The translations under genes were made by a program, and so were the position numbers. Source: Thermoproteota archaeon (lineage in GTDB: Archaea; Thermoproteota; Thermoprotei_A; EX4484-217-1). From it: a stretch of 64,000 nt of DNA. The notes beneath the pieces were generated by a model. That model saw only the letters and a program-made list of their open reading frames with translations, did not search any database and was not told the DNA's origin. The stretch covers positions 37,183 through 101,182 of the forward strand of contig JAPDJU010000006.1 in assembly GCA_029258915.1 (NCBI GenBank), written 5' to 3'. Every line of letters begins with the position of its first letter. Position 1 is the first letter of the stretch. Below are positions 1 to 7,920 of the stretch, piece by piece.

Positions 1-162
1 TTTATTTTTATAAATTTATAAAATAGGTACTGTATTATAGTTAAAGAAATAAACTTTCACAAAATCAAACTTTTATAAATGACAAAGTAAGTTTATGCTT
101 CCTTAAGGAGGCTTCTATATTTAGATAGCTGATTTGCCATATTAGGGACAAGCTTAGATTAA
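1..162. other. Intergenic region downstream of vapC
   Basis: This AT-rich stretch follows the vapC stop codon on the minus strand. I read both strands and found no open frame with family resemblance, no tRNA and no convincing hairpin. Several TATA-like words occur (for example TTTATAAA near 10-22), which could be a promoter for a gene to the left of the window. Confidence 0.4.
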
Positions 163-576
163 TTAAAGTATATTTAGCTCCAGTCGGGCTAATTTCTTCT
201 TTAGTTCTTCGTCAAATGTTAGTAGTTTAGAATTTGTTTCTAATGCTAGTGTAACATATAATGAATCATAAACTGTTATCCCGTATTTAACGGCATTATC
301 TAGAGCTCTTATGATTAAGTCTTTTGAATCATAAACTTTGCTTACAGTATTTTGTATAAGTGGTGGTATGATTTCCTTTAGTTTGCTAAAGGTTTCTACA
401 GGTATTCTTTTAAACGCAAAAACATGTTTCCATAGGACATTAGCTACCTCAACGTATACTATATCCACTGTTATTAACCCATTTTTCCTATGCTCCTTAA
501 TAATCTCTCTTGCTTTGTCGTAGAATTCATCTTTAACTATAACACTTGCAAATATACTGGCACCAATAACATACAT
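163..576 (-). CDS. vapC: VapC-type PIN-domain toxin, first catalytic Asp replaced by Gly
   Basis: This is a 137-residue PIN-domain protein of the VapC family, whose members are Mg-dependent ribonucleases that act as toxins. The fold signature is clear: an N-terminal strand (MYVIGASIFAS), the conserved Glu in YVEVANVLW (E43), the late Asp in VYDSLYVTLA (D104) and the Asp in LLTFDEEL (D122). The family's first metal-binding Asp, normally in a M-V-D-A-S context, is here Gly5 (codon GGT). The gene lies 5 bases after vapB and is surely co-transcribed with it. The missing acid may make it catalytically weak or dead; a single-base change (GAT to GGT) would explain it. Family assignment is firm, activity is doubtful. 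Confidence 0.88.
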   Translation of the reverse strand: MYVIGASIFASVIVKDEFYDKAREIIKEHRKNGLITVDIVYVEVANVLWKHVFAFKRIPVETFSKLKEIIPPLIQNTVSKVYDSKDLIIRALDNAVKYGITVYDSLYVTLALETNSKLLTFDEELKKKLARLELNIL

Positions 577-581
577 TAGAA

Positions 582-809
582 TTACCTCTCTTCTCTATAC
601 TTTCTAACGATTTTCCATGCTGGCTCCTTAGACTTTGGAATGCCATATAAAAGTTCGTCTATTAAGTTTAATGTTTCTTTAAGCTTCACTTCCTTTATTT
701 TTTCTTCTATGAATTTTTCAATTTCTTCCCTCCAATTAATACCTTTAATATTTGCCATTTTCTCTTTCAAATCTTTCCTTATTCTAATGCTTAAGGTTGT
801 TGTAGACAT
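582..809 (-). CDS. vapB: VapB-type ribbon-helix-helix antitoxin
   Basis: This is a 75-residue protein with an N-terminal strand and helices typical of ribbon-helix-helix DNA-binding antitoxins (TTTLSIRIRKDLKEKM), followed by a charged tail ending in a Trp/Arg-rich segment (PAWKIVRKYREER) that in this family binds and blocks the PIN toxin. It is the first gene of the vapBC pair. Its start codon sits inside one arm of a 10-bp inverted repeat, and a second perfect repeat lies just upstream. This fits autorepression of the operon by the VapB or VapBC complex. Confidence 0.85.
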   Translation of the reverse strand: MSTTTLSIRIRKDLKEKMANIKGINWREEIEKFIEEKIKEVKLKETLNLIDELLYGIPKSKEPAWKIVRKYREER

Positions 810-863
810 TTTATATCACTATTTTATGTCTACAATATTTATATACAATAATCGTATATAAAT
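800..863 (-). promoter_or_regulatory. vapBC promoter/operator with two perfect inverted repeats
   Basis: Two perfect 10-bp inverted repeats lie in tandem. The first is TTGTAGACAT (800-809) with ATGTCTACAA (826-835), and it includes the vapB start codon. The second is ATTTATATAC (837-846) with GTATATAAAT (854-863), which also forms TATA-box-like words. Ribbon-helix-helix antitoxins commonly bind such repeats at their own promoter. The role as operator is inferred. Confidence 0.6.
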
Positions 864-900
864 GCTTATCATTCAAGCAATGCTTCGTTACTTTATTAGG

Positions 901-965
901 AAAATTTATATTCTGAATATGTTTTTACATTTCTGCGATAACAAGAGGTATGGTGGTTTAGGGTA
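901..965 (+). promoter_or_regulatory. Promoter of the rps6e-led run
   Basis: An archaeal TATA element (TTTATA, 905-910) lies about 56 bases upstream of the S6e start codon, leaving room for transcription initiation near 930-935 and a short leader. An AGGG run at 959-963 is only 2 bases from the ATG, so a clean Shine-Dalgarno site is not obvious. Confidence 0.45.
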
Positions 966-1343
966 ATGCCTGAGTTTAAAGTGGTAGTGTCTGATCCTTC
1001 AACGGGTAAGGCTAAGACCTATGTTGTTAAAGGAGAATCAGCAATGAGGCTTATAGGTTTAAAAATAGGCGATATCATTGACGGTTTACTTGTTTCTAAT
1101 GAACTTAAAGGTAAGAAATTAGAGATTAGAGGCGGTAGCGACAGTTCAGGTTTCCCTATGAGACCAGATATTCCGGGCGGTGTTAAGAAGAGGGTTTTAC
1201 TTTCAGTTCCTCCAGGGTTTCACCCTAAAGAGAAAGGTGAACGTCGAAGAAAAACCGTTAGGGGTAATGTTATAACTGAAGATATTGTTCAAATAAATGT
1301 TAAAATAGTTGCTGAGGAAAAAAGTAAAGAGAAAAAGAAATAG
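966..1343 (+). CDS. rps6e: 30S ribosomal protein S6e
   Basis: This 125-residue protein matches archaeal/eukaryotic S6e of the small ribosomal subunit. The typical landmarks are the opening ([16 protein letters not shown]), the central [17 protein letters not shown] loop and the basic segment [12 protein letters not shown]. The length is usual for archaea, where the long eukaryotic C-terminal helix is absent; here the tail is a short Lys/Glu run. It heads a + strand run into aIF2-gamma, 29 bases downstream, an order common in archaea. Confidence 0.95.
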   Translation: MPEFKVVVSDPSTGKAKTYVVKGESAMRLIGLKIGDIIDGLLVSNELKGKKLEIRGGSDSSGFPMRPDIPGGVKKRVLLSVPPGFHPKEKGERRRKTVRGNVITEDIVQINVKIVAEEKSKEKKK

Positions 1344-1372
1344 TATTTCTTCAAGGAGGTTAAGCCGCTAAA

Positions 1373-2611
1373 ATGCCTTGGGTTCTAAAGCAACCAGAAG
1401 TAAACATCGGCGTCGTAGGCCACGTTGACCACGGTAAAACCACTTTAGTACAGGCTTTAACAGGGAAATGGACTGCTACCCATAGTGAGGAGCTTAAAAG
1501 AGGAATGACAATAAAACTAGGCTACGCTGATGGAAACATTGCTAAGTGTCAATGCTGTCAAGGTCTTGAGGCTTGGATTACTGAACCAACATGCCCTAAA
1601 TGCAGATGCGAAAGTGTATTATTAAAAAGGGTATCTTACGTTGATGCTCCAGGCCACGAGGTTCTAATGGCAACTATGCTTTCAGGAGCAACAATAATGG
1701 ATGGAGCGATTTTAGTTATAGCTGCTAACGAGCCTTGTCCTCAGCCTCAAACTAGAGAGCATTTCGCAGCTTTAGACATTATAGGTATTAGAAACCTAGT
1801 TATAGTGCAGAATAAAATAGATGTTGTTTCAAAAGAACAAGCTTTGAAAAACTATAAACAAATTAAGGAATTTGTTAAAAACACTTGGGCTGAAAACGCG
1901 CCAATAATTCCTGTTAGTGCACTACATAAGGTAAATGTTGATGCTGTCGTAAAAGCAATATATGAAAACATACCTACGCCAGAAAGAGATCTAGCAAAAC
2001 CGACACTAATGTATGTGGCTAGAAGTTTTGATGTAAACAAGCCAGGTACACCTCCAGAAAAACTTATTGGAGGAGTTGTTGGCGGAAGCATAATTCAAGG
2101 AGTAATCAGGGTTGGCGATAGAATAGAGATTAGACCTGGCGTAAGAATAGAAGCTGGCGGTAAAACGGAGTATCAACCATTAGAAACAACTGTCGTAAGT
2201 TTAAGATTCGGAAATATTGAGGTAGAAGAGGCTAAGCCAGGCGGGCTTGTGGCTATAGGTACAGAGCTTGACCCTGCATTAACTAAGAACGATAACCTTG
2301 TAGGTAATATTGTTGGAAAACCAGGCCAGTTACCGCCTGTTCTTTGGGAAATTTCTCTAGAATATAAAACATTGGAAAGAGTTGTAGGTATGAAGCAGAT
2401 GATAAAAGTTGAACCTATAAGACCTAAAGAAAGTTTAATGTTAACTGTAGGAACTATGATTTCATGGGGTATAGTTAAGAACGTAACCAAGGACATTTTA
2501 GAAATAAAGCTGGCAAAACCAATAATAGCCCTTGAAAAGGCAAGGGTAGCTATAAGTAGAAGAATTATGGGTAGATGGAGACTCATAGGTTGGGGTACTT
2601 TAAAATATTGA
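1373..2611 (+). CDS. eif2g: Translation initiation factor aIF2 subunit gamma
   Basis: This 412-residue GTPase is the gamma subunit of aIF2, which delivers initiator Met-tRNA to the small subunit. Visible motifs are the P-loop GHVDHGKT (16-23), DAPGHE (91-96), NKID near 146 and a zinc knuckle inserted in the G domain (CQCC at 59-62 and CPKC at 74-77), which is diagnostic of eIF2-gamma/SelB relatives rather than EF-1A. Two beta-barrel domains follow. An AAGGAGG Shine-Dalgarno site precedes the ATG. The TGA stop is shared with the start of the next gene. Confidence 0.97.
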   Translation: MPWVLKQPEVNIGVVGHVDHGKTTLVQALTGKWTATHSEELKRGMTIKLGYADGNIAKCQCCQGLEAWITEPTCPKCRCESVLLKRVSYVDAPGHEVLMATMLSGATIMDGAILVIAANEPCPQPQTREHFAALDIIGIRNLVIVQNKIDVVSKEQALKNYKQIKEFVKNTWAENAPIIPVSALHKVNVDAVVKAIYENIPTPERDLAKPTLMYVARSFDVNKPGTPPEKLIGGVVGGSIIQGVIRVGDRIEIRPGVRIEAGGKTEYQPLETTVVSLRFGNIEVEEAKPGGLVAIGTELDPALTKNDNLVGNIVGKPGQLPPVLWEISLEYKTLERVVGMKQMIKVEPIRPKESLMLTVGTMISWGIVKNVTKDILEIKLAKPIIALEKARVAISRRIMGRWRLIGWGTLKY

Positions 2612-3018
2612 GCAAGATTAAAGTAATTGTTGACTCAAATATTTTACTTCAATCAGCACGTTATGGAATAGATGTAAAGGAATCTATAGAGGAGGCTTTA
2701 ACAGCACTATGTGATATTTGCATACCTAAAGCTGTTGTTCATGAATTAGAAAATAAGGCAAAATACGGTAAACCTTCCGAAAGAAAAGCGGCTAAAAGAG
2801 CATTAGAAGCTATTAGCAAGAGCGAAGCAGTTGTTATAGAGCATGAAAATTTAAAAAACATGAAAACAGACGATATAATACTTACTTTGGCTTTAAAGGA
2901 GAAATATGTTTTAATAACTAATGACAGAGAGCTAAGGAGAAAAGCCAGGAGGATAGGTATACCGGTAGGTTTTCTGAATATAGAAGAGAAAAGAGTTATA
3001 GTTGAATATTTTCCTTAA
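2608..3018 (+). CDS. Fcf1/Utp24-like PIN-domain protein
   Basis: This is a PIN-domain protein of the archaeal Fcf1/Utp24-like group, whose eukaryotic relative cleaves pre-rRNA. The acidic residues look intact: VIVDSNILL at the start, HELENKAK in the middle, then [10 protein letters not shown] and [18 protein letters not shown]. The chosen start is the TTG at 2608-2610, which overlaps the aIF2-gamma stop as TTGA and gives the usual short N-terminus ([11 protein letters not shown]). An upstream ATG at 2575 would add 11 residues of no family resemblance. The position right after aIF2-gamma is conserved in many archaea, and a role in rRNA processing is inferred. Confidence 0.8.
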   Translation: MSKIKVIVDSNILLQSARYGIDVKESIEEALTALCDICIPKAVVHELENKAKYGKPSERKAAKRALEAISKSEAVVIEHENLKNMKTDDIILTLALKEKYVLITNDRELRRKARRIGIPVGFLNIEEKRVIVEYFP

Positions 3019-3099
3019 AACACATAATACATTTATATAGGAGGTTCCTGGTAAAGAAATATCACGATTTTACATCAACGTGAGAGGTAGAAATAAGCA

Positions 3100-3675
3100 A
3101 TGTACTATGTTTATCGCGTACAGGATATTGTTAGAATTCCACCTGAAATGTTTAATCTGCCCTTAGAAAAAGCTGCTTTAAGATCTTTACGTGAGAAGTA
3201 TGAAGGAACAATAGATAAGGACTTAGGACTAGTGCTTGCAGTATTCGATGTTAAGGTTTCTGAGGAAGGCGTTATAATTCATGGCGATGGAGCTACATAT
3301 CATGAAACAGAATTTTGCATCTTAGCATTCAAACCTTTAATTAAAGAAGTAATTGAAGGAGAAATAGTTGAAATAACAGATTTTGGAGCATTTGTTAGCC
3401 TAGGCCCACTTGATGCTTTAGCTCATAAATCCCAGATTTTAGATGACGTATTAATGTATGATGGTAGAAGAGGGGCTCTCATAGGTAAGGAAACTAAGAG
3501 AATATTAGAGAAGGGAGACCATGTTAGAGCAAGAGTAATCGCCGTAAGTACTTCAATGTCCAATAAAATTATGAGAATAGGTGTAACGATGAGGCAACCG
3601 TTTCTAGGTAAACTAGAATGGATAAAAGAAGACCTTGAAAGAATATACGGTAAACCTAAAGAGAAAAAGAAGTGA
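3100..3675 (+). CDS. rpoE1: RNA polymerase subunit E' (Rpb7 homologue)
   Basis: This 191-residue protein is RpoE'/Rpo7, the Rpb7-like stalk subunit. The N-terminal RNP-like half opens MYYVYRVQDIVRIPPEMFNL and contains the GDGATYHETEFCILAF segment. The C-terminal half is an S1/OB domain (EGEIVEITDFGAFVSLGP). The stalk binds nascent RNA and helps open the promoter. A TATA-like ATTTATATA at 3031-3039 suggests its own promoter. It is followed 6 bases later by Spt4, the standard archaeal pairing. Confidence 0.96.
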   Translation: MYYVYRVQDIVRIPPEMFNLPLEKAALRSLREKYEGTIDKDLGLVLAVFDVKVSEEGVIIHGDGATYHETEFCILAFKPLIKEVIEGEIVEITDFGAFVSLGPLDALAHKSQILDDVLMYDGRRGALIGKETKRILEKGDHVRARVIAVSTSMSNKIMRIGVTMRQPFLGKLEWIKEDLERIYGKPKEKKK

Positions 3676-3681
3676 TAAAAA

Positions 3682-3888
3682 ATGTCTTATCGTAGAAGAA
3701 AACCGTTTAAAGCATGTAAGAAATGTAATGCACTAGTACCGCATGATGAAACACAATGCCCTGTATGCGGTTCCCGCACATTCAGCGATGATTGGGAAGG
3801 CTTAGTAATAATTGTTTCCTCGGATTCTAAAACAGCTAAAATACTTAATAAAACGAAACCACATATGTACGCTATTAAGGTAAGGTAA
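3682..3888 (+). CDS. spt4: Transcription elongation factor Spt4 (RpoE'')
   Basis: This 68-residue zinc protein is archaeal Spt4, formerly RNA polymerase subunit E''. Four cysteines (C12, C15, C26, C29) form the zinc ribbon, followed by DDWEGLVIIVSSDSKTAKIL, the beta-sheet surface that binds the NGN domain of Spt5. The Spt4/Spt5 complex clamps RNA polymerase and raises processivity. It is co-transcribed with rpoE1, and the stop lies 2 bases before the next start. Confidence 0.95.
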   Translation: MSYRRRKPFKACKKCNALVPHDETQCPVCGSRTFSDDWEGLVIIVSSDSKTAKILNKTKPHMYAIKVR

Positions 3889-3890
3889 AA

Positions 3891-4451
3891 TTGTTTCTTA
3901 AACTACCTAAAGAACTTAGAAAGGAACTTAAAAAGCCCTTAGGAGAACTTATTGAAGTTATACCTGAAAAATCTATGGTTGAAATTGTAAGTTTAGTAAA
4001 TAAGTTAAGGCCTACTAAAATAATTAGTGTAGGAGATGTAATTACTCAATACATGTTAATGTCAGGTATTTTACCTGATCTTTCAATAGTCGACCATAAA
4101 ATGTATCGTAGAAAAATAGAGTTTCCCTTTAACTATGAAGGTTTCTATAACATTGTAGTTTATGTTAAAAATCCTCCTGGACATATAAGTGAGGATGCTT
4201 GGAATAAGATAAGAGAATACTTAACAACAGGTTTTAAAGCATTAATAGTAGTTGATGGTGAAGAAGACTTACTAGCATTACCCGTAATAGTTGAGGCTCC
4301 GGAAGGTTCTCTAGTATTTTATGGTCAGCCCAGCACAGGTGTGGTTTCTATTACGGTTTCTAATAGCATTAAGAGCAAAGTAAAGAGAATGCTTAAGAAA
4401 TTTATAAAGTTAAAGTATTTAGGGCAAAATATAAGTAGAACCAGCAAATAA
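3891..4451 (+). CDS. GTP-dependent dephospho-CoA kinase (DUF359)
   Basis: This 186-residue protein belongs to the DUF359 family, shown in Thermococcus to be the archaeal GTP-dependent kinase for the last step of coenzyme A synthesis. Supporting features are the N-terminus (LPKELRKELKKPLGELI), the segment IISVGDVITQYMLMSGILPDLSIVDHK and the late VVDGEEDLLALPVIVEAPEGS. There is no P-loop, as expected for this unusual family. The start is TTG at 3891, preceded by AAGGTAAGG. It lies between spt4 and rps24e, its usual archaeal neighbourhood. Confidence 0.88.
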   Translation: MFLKLPKELRKELKKPLGELIEVIPEKSMVEIVSLVNKLRPTKIISVGDVITQYMLMSGILPDLSIVDHKMYRRKIEFPFNYEGFYNIVVYVKNPPGHISEDAWNKIREYLTTGFKALIVVDGEEDLLALPVIVEAPEGSLVFYGQPSTGVVSITVSNSIKSKVKRMLKKFIKLKYLGQNISRTSK

Positions 4452-4499
4452 AACATGAAAGGCATTAAGGAAGTAAACATCACTTAGAGGGCTAACATT

Positions 4500-4850
4500 A
4501 TGGCCCAAAAAGAAACAATAGCTAAAACCATTAAGCTTAGAGAAGGATACGAAATGATCATCGTTGAAGACAAGCAAAATCCGCTTGTAGGTAGGAAAGA
4601 AGTAAAAGCAAAAATATTCCATGTAGGCAAAGGCACACCTAGCAAATGGATTATAAGGAAAACAATTGCAGAAACATACAACATACCATTAGACGTAGTT
4701 TATGTAAGAAACGTAGTTTCGGAATATGGTAAAGCAGAAACAACAGCAATAATCCACATCTATGATAGTCCTGAGAAGGCTAGAAGTTTCGAACCAGAAC
4801 ATGTAGTTCAGAAAAATAAACCCCCTGAAGAGAAAAAGAAAACAGGGTAG
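4500..4850 (+). CDS. rps24e: 30S ribosomal protein S24e
   Basis: This 116-residue protein is S24e of the small subunit. The recognisable segments are NPLVGRKEVKAKIFHVGKGTP and VVYVRNVVSEYGKAETTAI, followed by a Lys-rich tail. The ATG follows a GAGGG site (4487-4491) by 8 bases. The stop TAG is immediately followed by the S27ae start, so the two are translated from one message. A 10-codon frame at 4455-4487 precedes the gene but has no recognisable content. Confidence 0.94.
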   Translation: MAQKETIAKTIKLREGYEMIIVEDKQNPLVGRKEVKAKIFHVGKGTPSKWIIRKTIAETYNIPLDVVYVRNVVSEYGKAETTAIIHIYDSPEKARSFEPEHVVQKNKPPEEKKKTG

Positions 4851-5054
4851 ATGGGCATGGCTCATGTACATAAGCTTTATGAATATGATTATGAAAAGGG
4901 TACTATAAGACTTAAAAACAGAATATGTCCAAGATGTAGAAGCATTATGGCGCATCATCTTAAACCTGTTGAGCGTTGGCACTGTGGCAAATGCGGATAT
5001 ACGGAATTTGTTACAGCAAGGACAACAAGAAGAATCAGGGGTAAGAAAACCTAG
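4851..5054 (+). CDS. rps27ae: 30S ribosomal protein S27ae
   Basis: This 67-residue protein is S27ae, the zinc-ribbon protein that in eukaryotes is made as a ubiquitin fusion; here it is free-standing, as in other archaea. The four zinc ligands are C26, C29, C45 and C48 (CPRC and CGKC). The ATG abuts the S24e stop; a second in-frame ATG at 4857 is also possible. Confidence 0.93.
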   Translation: MGMAHVHKLYEYDYEKGTIRLKNRICPRCRSIMAHHLKPVERWHCGKCGYTEFVTARTTRRIRGKKT

Positions 5055-5073
5055 TTTTAAATGGTACAAAGCT

Positions 5074-6087
5074 ATGGCTTTTAAGAAAATAATTATTTTA
5101 GGTATAGAATCAACAGCTCATACTTTTGGATGCGGAATAGTAGATGAATATGGAAGCATTCTAGCAGATACTAGAGCAGTTTATGTTCCAGAGAAGGGAG
5201 GAATACATCCGAGAGAAGCTGCACAACATCATTCAACATATGGTCCTAAAGTAGTTAAAGAAGCACTATTAAAAGCAAACATTTCTATGAGAGATATTTC
5301 AGCAATAGCCATAGCCTTAGGCCCAGGTTTGGGTCCATGCCTACGATCTGGAGCTACAATTGCCAGAGCGTTAGCCGTTTACTTTTCGAAACCCCTTATC
5401 CCCGTTAACCATGCCGTAGCTCATATTGAAATAGGTAAGAAACTTACAGGAGCAAAAGACCCACTAATAGTTTATGTTTCAGGAGGGAATACTATCATAG
5501 CTGCTTTTTCAGGCGGAAGATATAGGGTTTTTGGAGAAACCTTAGACATTGCTCTTGGAAACTGCCTTGACGTTTTTGCCAGAGAAATTGGTTTGGCTCC
5601 ACCATATATCGTCGAAGGATTACATGCAGTGGATAAATGCGCTGAAAAAGGGGAAGAAATAATAGACCTACCCTATGTTGTTAAAGGAGAAGACTTATCA
5701 TATTCTGGCCTTTTAACAGCAGCATTAAGGAAAGCTAAAGAACCAGGAGTAAAGCTTGAAGACTTGTGTTTGAGCTTTAGAGAAAATGCATATAACATGC
5801 TTGTGGAGGCAGCTGAAAGAGCATTAGCTCATACTAAAAAGAAAGAAGTACTTCTAACAGGAGGTGTTGGTGCAAGTCCAATACTTCAAGAAAAGCTAAG
5901 GTTAATGGTTAGAGAACATAATGCAGAACTTTATATCACACCTAAAAAGTATATGGGAGATAATGGTGTTATGGTAGCATGGACCGGTGTTTTACTTTAC
6001 AAATCAGGAATAACAGTTAATGTTAAGGAATCGTTTATAAAGCAGCGATGGAGACTTGACGAGGTAGATATTCCTTGGCAAAAATAG
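5074..6087 (+). CDS. kae1: KEOPS subunit Kae1 (tRNA threonylcarbamoyltransferase)
   Basis: This 337-residue ASKHA-fold protein is the catalytic subunit of KEOPS, which transfers the threonylcarbamoyl group to A37 of ANN-decoding tRNAs (t6A). The metal site HAVAH (113-117) and nucleotide loops (GIESTAHTFG, YVSGGNT, LTGGVGASP) are intact. I chose ATG 5074 because it gives the family's standard N-terminus and length; an upstream ATG at 4969 lies inside S27ae. It overlaps the Bud32 start by 13 bases, so the two KEOPS partners are translationally coupled but not fused, unlike in some archaea. Confidence 0.96.
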   Translation: MAFKKIIILGIESTAHTFGCGIVDEYGSILADTRAVYVPEKGGIHPREAAQHHSTYGPKVVKEALLKANISMRDISAIAIALGPGLGPCLRSGATIARALAVYFSKPLIPVNHAVAHIEIGKKLTGAKDPLIVYVSGGNTIIAAFSGGRYRVFGETLDIALGNCLDVFAREIGLAPPYIVEGLHAVDKCAEKGEEIIDLPYVVKGEDLSYSGLLTAALRKAKEPGVKLEDLCLSFRENAYNMLVEAAERALAHTKKKEVLLTGGVGASPILQEKLRLMVREHNAELYITPKKYMGDNGVMVAWTGVLLYKSGITVNVKESFIKQRWRLDEVDIPWQK

Positions 6088-6749
6088 ATTTAGAGATAAA
6101 CATAGGAAAACTGATAAGCAAAGGCGCTGAAGCAAACATTTACATTGGTAAGTTTTTAGGCTATAAAGCAATTTTTAAAAAGAGAGTACCTAAACTGTAC
6201 AGAAATCCCAAATTTGATTTAAACTTAAGAGTAAGAAGAACAATAAATGAAGCTAAAATGCTACATTATGCTAGGAGGGAGGGAATACCTGTACCAACAC
6301 TGTTTTACTTTGACATAAAAGAAACCCTTATTGTAATGGAGTTCATTGAAGGCTCATTACTTTCACTAAGCATAAAAGACCTTCCAATAAACATTTTGAA
6401 AGAGATATTTTTAAAAACAGGAGAAATTATGGCTAAGCTCCACTTGAACCAAATTGTTCATGGAGATTTTACAACGTCAAATATAATAAACACAGGTAAA
6501 GAACTTATAGTAATAGATTTCGGTTTATCTAAGAAATCCCCTGAACTTGAAGAACATGCTATAGATATGCATCTGCTTCTAAGATCACTTGAAAGCACAC
6601 ATTACAATATAGTAGACTATGTAAGAGACTACATAATTGAGGGTTATGGTAATATTATAAGTGTAAATTATTCTAAAAAAGTTTATGAAAGAATGTTGGA
6701 GATAAGGCGTAGAGGAAGGTATGTTAAAGAGAGGAGGAAAAAGGTTTGA
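6075..6749 (+). CDS. bud32: KEOPS subunit Bud32 (atypical kinase/ATPase)
   Basis: This 224-residue small atypical protein kinase is the KEOPS ATPase subunit that acts with Kae1. It shows a shortened N-lobe (LISKGAEANIY), the family's RNPKFDLNLRVRRTINEAKML segment, the catalytic loop HGDFTTSN (129-136) and DFG (148-150). The basic C-terminal tail (RRRGRYVKERRKKV) matches the tRNA-contacting tail known in this family. The start is TTG 6075, inside kae1. The stop overlaps the next gene's TTG start. Confidence 0.95.
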   Translation: MAKIDLEINIGKLISKGAEANIYIGKFLGYKAIFKKRVPKLYRNPKFDLNLRVRRTINEAKMLHYARREGIPVPTLFYFDIKETLIVMEFIEGSLLSLSIKDLPINILKEIFLKTGEIMAKLHLNQIVHGDFTTSNIINTGKELIVIDFGLSKKSPELEEHAIDMHLLLRSLESTHYNIVDYVRDYIIEGYGNIISVNYSKKVYERMLEIRRRGRYVKERRKKV

Positions 6750-7297
6750 AAATATTTTTCGTTACGAAAAATAAGCATAAGTTCTTGGAAGCATCAGAAA
6801 TCATGCGAAAATACTGCATAGATCTTGAAATGCTAGAAATAAATAAACCAGAAATACAGTCTTTAGACTTAAGAGAAATAGTTCTCCACGGCTTAGTGAA
6901 CCTATATTCTTTAGTAAATAAACCATTAGTTATTGAAGATGCAGGATTATTTATAAGAGCCTTAAATTGGTTTCCAGGTCCCTACTCGAGTTATGTGTTT
7001 AAAACTATAGGATGCCAAGGTATTCTTAAGTTAATGGACGGCATTGAAGATAGATATGCTAAGTTTAAATCAGTAGTAGGCTACATTGACGTAAAAAATA
7101 TTATACTTTTTGAAGGTGAAGTAGAAGGAGCAATAGCTTACGAAGCAAGAGGAAACAGGGGGTTCGGTTTTGACCCAATATTTACACCTAAGGGAGAAAG
7201 CAAAACATTTGCCCAAATGAGCATGCAAGAGAAAAACAGGTTATCTCATAGGGCTAGGGCCTTTAAGAAACTTGCAGAATGGCTGACAAGACTATAG
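6746..7297 (+). CDS. rdgB: XTP/dITP diphosphatase (RdgB/HAM1 family)
   Basis: This 183-residue protein removes pyrophosphate from non-canonical purine nucleotides (XTP, dITP, ITP), preventing their use in RNA or DNA. Family marks are the N-terminal FFVTKNKHKFLEA, the catalytic acid loop VIEDAGLFI, FPGPYSSYVFKTIG and the C-terminal GNRGFGFDPIF and LSHRARAFKKL. The start is TTG 6746, overlapping bud32 by 4 bases, so it belongs to the KEOPS transcript. Confidence 0.95.
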   Translation: MKIFFVTKNKHKFLEASEIMRKYCIDLEMLEINKPEIQSLDLREIVLHGLVNLYSLVNKPLVIEDAGLFIRALNWFPGPYSSYVFKTIGCQGILKLMDGIEDRYAKFKSVVGYIDVKNIILFEGEVEGAIAYEARGNRGFGFDPIFTPKGESKTFAQMSMQEKNRLSHRARAFKKLAEWLTRL

Positions 7298-7368
7298 CTA
7301 TGTAATAATAAGGTTTAAAAGTAAGAAACAATATTTTGTGTGCAAGAGAAAGAGAGAGGGATAACCCT

Positions 7369-7827
7369 TTGAATAAGAAAAGAGAGAAAGGAAGATCTCA
7401 TCCGACGAGACCTGTTAGAGCAAGTCCTCCTAGATGGCTTAAGCTAAGTTCCGAAGAAATTGAGGCACTAATAGTTGAACTTGCTAAGAAAGGATACGGC
7501 CCATCTATGATAGGTATTATTTTAAGAGACCAGTACGGTATACCCTTAGTTAAACCTATCTTAGGTAAGGGCATTGCTAAAGTTCTTGAAGAACATGGTT
7601 TAGCTGCAGAAATCCCTGAAGATCTTTTTAATTTAATGAAAAGAGCAGCTAAACTGAGAACACACCTTGAGGAGCATCCTAAAGACTATCATTCTAAGAG
7701 AGGGCTTGAAGAAATAGAATCTAAGATTAGAAGGCTTGCAAAATACTACAAGAGAATCGGTAAGTTACCTAAGTATTGGAAATACGAACCAGAGAAAGTA
7801 AAATTACTCGTATCTAGAACCTTTTAA
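7369..7827 (+). CDS. rps15: 30S ribosomal protein S15
   Basis: This is archaeal S15 (eukaryotic S13 type) of the small subunit, about 152 residues. The N-terminal extension holds the archaeal signature ([18 protein letters not shown]), followed by the S15 helices with [21 protein letters not shown] chose TTG 7369, which follows a GAGAGGG site by 8 bases and gives a normal length; an upstream TTG at 7336 would add 11 charged residues lying across that Shine-Dalgarno site. It opens the S15 / Cdc45-like / Pcc1 / S3Ae block typical of TACK archaea. Confidence 0.93.
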   Translation: MNKKREKGRSHPTRPVRASPPRWLKLSSEEIEALIVELAKKGYGPSMIGIILRDQYGIPLVKPILGKGIAKVLEEHGLAAEIPEDLFNLMKRAAKLRTHLEEHPKDYHSKRGLEEIESKIRRLAKYYKRIGKLPKYWKYEPEKVKLLVSRTF

Positions 7828-7920
7828 GGTTTTCAATCCAGCTATTTTAAACTTCCCCATCTAGATATTGAACCAAGATAGTTTTTAGTTGGAAGCACTC
7901 ATACTATTCTAGGTGATTTT

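Noticed and set aside
4455-4487. Ten-codon frame upstream of rps24e as a leader peptide
   Set aside because: It has no Shine-Dalgarno site of its own and no repeated regulatory codons; likely chance.
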